A stretch of DNA of 6,412 nucleotides, taken from positions 1 through 6,412 of the forward strand of contig WRCR01000244.1 in NCBI GenBank assembly GCA_009783865.1, written 5' to 3'. This DNA comes from Planctomycetaceae bacterium (lineage in GTDB: Bacteria > Planctomycetota > Planctomycetia > Pirellulales > Thermoguttaceae). Position numbers and translations under genes: made by a program. Below the pieces are notes generated by a model, which saw nothing but the letters and a program-made list of their open reading frames with translations, was not told the origin of the DNA and did no database searches. Shown here one piece after another: positions 5,070 through 6,412 of this stretch (position 1 is the stretch's first letter; the number at the start of each line of letters is the position of its first letter).

Positions 5070-6353
5070 CGACATCACGATGCTTTGTTTTTCAAAGTCG
5101 AACATTGCAACTTTGTTTTCACGGTGCGAAAGAACCCCCATCGACAGCGGGGCTTGAACCTTCACTCCGATTGAAATCGGACACATCACCTCTTGCCGCG
5201 TCTTGACACATTCCAGCAGGTTTTTCCAAAGTTTCGATGTATCGCCGTTGCCCGCCCAAGGAATTATTATCTCCGGCTTGCTGGCATCTTCCTTTCCGTT
5301 CACCCAAGGAACGATGCGGACTCCGCCGTATTTGGATGCATCGGAACGTCCTTGAATCATTCCCCAGATAATAACGCCGTCTGTTCCGCGAATTACCGTG
5401 TCCTTTCCGTAGTAGTTGGAAAGCGAATTCGTCATCACAACGCTTGGTCCGCCTTTGTAGTCGGCAATGATGTTGCACTGGTCGGGAACTTCCCGCGGCG
5501 GAGACGGATAATGAAACAAACCGCCGCCGCCGAAAACACGCACCGGATAATCCAAACCCAAAAGTGCGAAAATCGGCGTATAAGTGTGGACTAACAAGTC
5601 CGTTGACGGACCGCTGGCGTAATCCCAATAGAGCCGCCATTGAAAAAATCGGGAAATATCAAAGGGACGTTTTTCGTCCGGCGAATGTTTCACGAACCGT
5701 TCCCAATTCAAGTCCGGTCCGGCTTTCGCATTGGGGTCGGGAATGTGCATCGTTTCACCCCAGTCGCCGCGCCGAAAATACCCGCATTCGATTTGCATCG
5801 GCTTGCCGATGACTCCTTCTTTGATTAGTTTAGCAATTTGCGGATAATTGTCGTCCGCCATGTGCTGTGTTCCAACTTGTACGAGTCTGCCTTTTGCCTT
5901 TGCGGTCTTTTCGATTTCTTTGGCGACTTCAAACTGCGTCCAATGAACGAGCGGCTTTTCGCAGAAAACATCTTTGCCAGCGTTTATCGCATCAATCGCT
6001 TGATAAGCATGATGATGGTCAGGCGAAGCGATACAAACGACATCGACATTTTTATCCTGCAAGAGTTCTTCGTGCAGGTCATACATTTTGGTATCACCGG
6101 TTTTCTTTGATGCCGTAGCGAGGCGCGGACGATAAACGTCCTGCACGGCAACCGGCTGTGCTATACCGGCTTCTTTGAATTTGTTGATGATGCCCAGATG
6201 GGCATTGCAGCGTCCGCCGGTACCGATGAAACCGACTCCGATGCGGTCATTTGCGCCTTTTGATTCTTGGGCAATGATATAAGGTGCGGCAATAGCAGCG
6301 GCGGTCAGCGCACTGCTTTGGGAAAGAAACTGACGGCGGGAAGAATTGGTCAT
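5067..6353 (-). CDS. Tat-exported Gfo/Idh/MocA family oxidoreductase
   Basis: The protein has 428 residues. The N-terminus NSSRRQFLSQSSALTAAAIA is a twin-arginine signal (Arg6-Arg7), predicting export in a folded state with cofactor bound. Residues ~37-160 form the NAD(P)-binding Rossmann domain with GFIGTGGR (41-48), IASPDHHHAYQAIDAINAGK (108-127) and the family motif CEKP (131-134, Lys133 catalytic in characterised relatives). The C-terminal substrate domain includes RLYWDYASGPSTDLLVHTYT (240-259), where Asp252 and His256 match the conserved D...H positions. Members oxidise or reduce sugars, inositols or related polyols. The substrate cannot be told here. This WDYasGPSTDL...H type is plentiful in planctomycetes. 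The start is supported by GGAG at 6360-6363, six bases before ATG. Its stop codon is inside a repeat hairpin. Length and motifs look intact. Confidence 0.95.
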   Translation of the reverse strand: MTNSSRRQFLSQSSALTAAAIAAPYIIAQESKGANDRIGVGFIGTGGRCNAHLGIINKFKEAGIAQPVAVQDVYRPRLATASKKTGDTKMYDLHEELLQDKNVDVVCIASPDHHHAYQAIDAINAGKDVFCEKPLVHWTQFEVAKEIEKTAKAKGRLVQVGTQHMADDNYPQIAKLIKEGVIGKPMQIECGYFRRGDWGETMHIPDPNAKAGPDLNWERFVKHSPDEKRPFDISRFFQWRLYWDYASGPSTDLLVHTYTPIFALLGLDYPVRVFGGGGLFHYPSPPREVPDQCNIIADYKGGPSVVMTNSLSNYYGKDTVIRGTDGVIIWGMIQGRSDASKYGGVRIVPWVNGKEDASKPEIIIPWAGNGDTSKLWKNLLECVKTRQEVMCPISIGVKVQAPLSMGVLSHRENKVAMFDFEKQSIVMS

Positions 6354-6359
6354 AACATA

Positions 6360-6363
6360 CTCC
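6360..6363 (-). promoter_or_regulatory. Ribosome binding site of the oxidoreductase gene
   Basis: GGAG on the minus strand ends six bases before the ATG at 6353, in the string GGAGTATGTT. It supports the chosen start, which also places the twin-arginine motif at residues 6-7 as expected. Confidence 0.65.
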
Positions 6364-6397
6364 AGCGGATAAAAAACACGGAAAAAACAATAACGTG

Positions 6398-6403
6398 ATT
6401 ATA
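6398..6403 (-). promoter_or_regulatory. -10 element of the oxidoreductase promoter (the -35 lies outside)
   Basis: A perfect TATAAT reads on the minus strand from 6403 to 6398. A start of transcription near 6391 would give a leader of about 38 bases. The -35 would fall beyond the right edge, so the promoter cannot be confirmed here. Confidence 0.4.
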
Positions 6404-6412
6404 ACAGCGGCA

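Noticed and set aside
1..6412. CRISPR arrays, tRNA/rRNA genes, transposases, toxin-antitoxin or phage defence genes
   Set aside because: Both strands were read for these and none is visible. The only repeats are the short palindromes and hairpins described.

Overview
The window looks like chromosomal DNA from a member of the Planctomycetota, possibly a gut-associated lineage of moderate G+C content. Three protein types support this. The first is a Gfo/Idh/MocA oxidoreductase with an SRRQFL twin-arginine signal, a family greatly expanded in planctomycetes. The second is a protein with an N-terminal GYF_2-type domain. The third is a small secreted protein whose C-terminal half carries a YGA...DIT...DPvPG..K pattern that I associate with planctomycete and verrucomicrobial exported proteins. 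The assignment rests on protein style only; there is no rRNA or tRNA in the window.

Layout. Positions 2-292 (minus) hold the first 97 codons of a GYF_2-domain protein that runs off the left edge. A 373-bp divergent intergenic region (293-665) follows. Then comes a compact plus-strand cluster: a secreted protein of unknown function (666-1361), an EPSP-synthase-family protein (1371-2717) whose ribosome binding site overlaps the previous stop codon, and a multi-pass membrane protein (2725-3591, GTG start). After a 151-bp gap containing hairpins and a candidate promoter comes xseA, the exonuclease VII large subunit (3743-5032). It is convergent with a Tat-exported Gfo/Idh/MocA oxidoreductase on the minus strand (5067-6353), whose own -10 element lies at the right edge.

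How the genes relate. The first three plus-strand genes are spaced like an operon, but their functions do not form a known pathway. xseA and the oxidoreductase are probably independent units. xseB is not in the window, nor are other shikimate genes.

Two things stand out. The EPSP-synthase-like protein keeps most residues of the shikimate-3-phosphate half-site but has lost many of the phosphoenolpyruvate and catalytic residues (the equivalents of E. coli Lys22, Arg100, Glu341, His385 and Arg386), so it may not be an ordinary AroA. A 16-bp palindromic element, core AGCCGGAGTACCG, occurs three times, each in or at the edge of an intergenic space. One copy lies between the -35 and -10 of the likely xseA promoter, and another contains the oxidoreductase stop codon. 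No CRISPR array, transposase, tRNA or defence system is visible.
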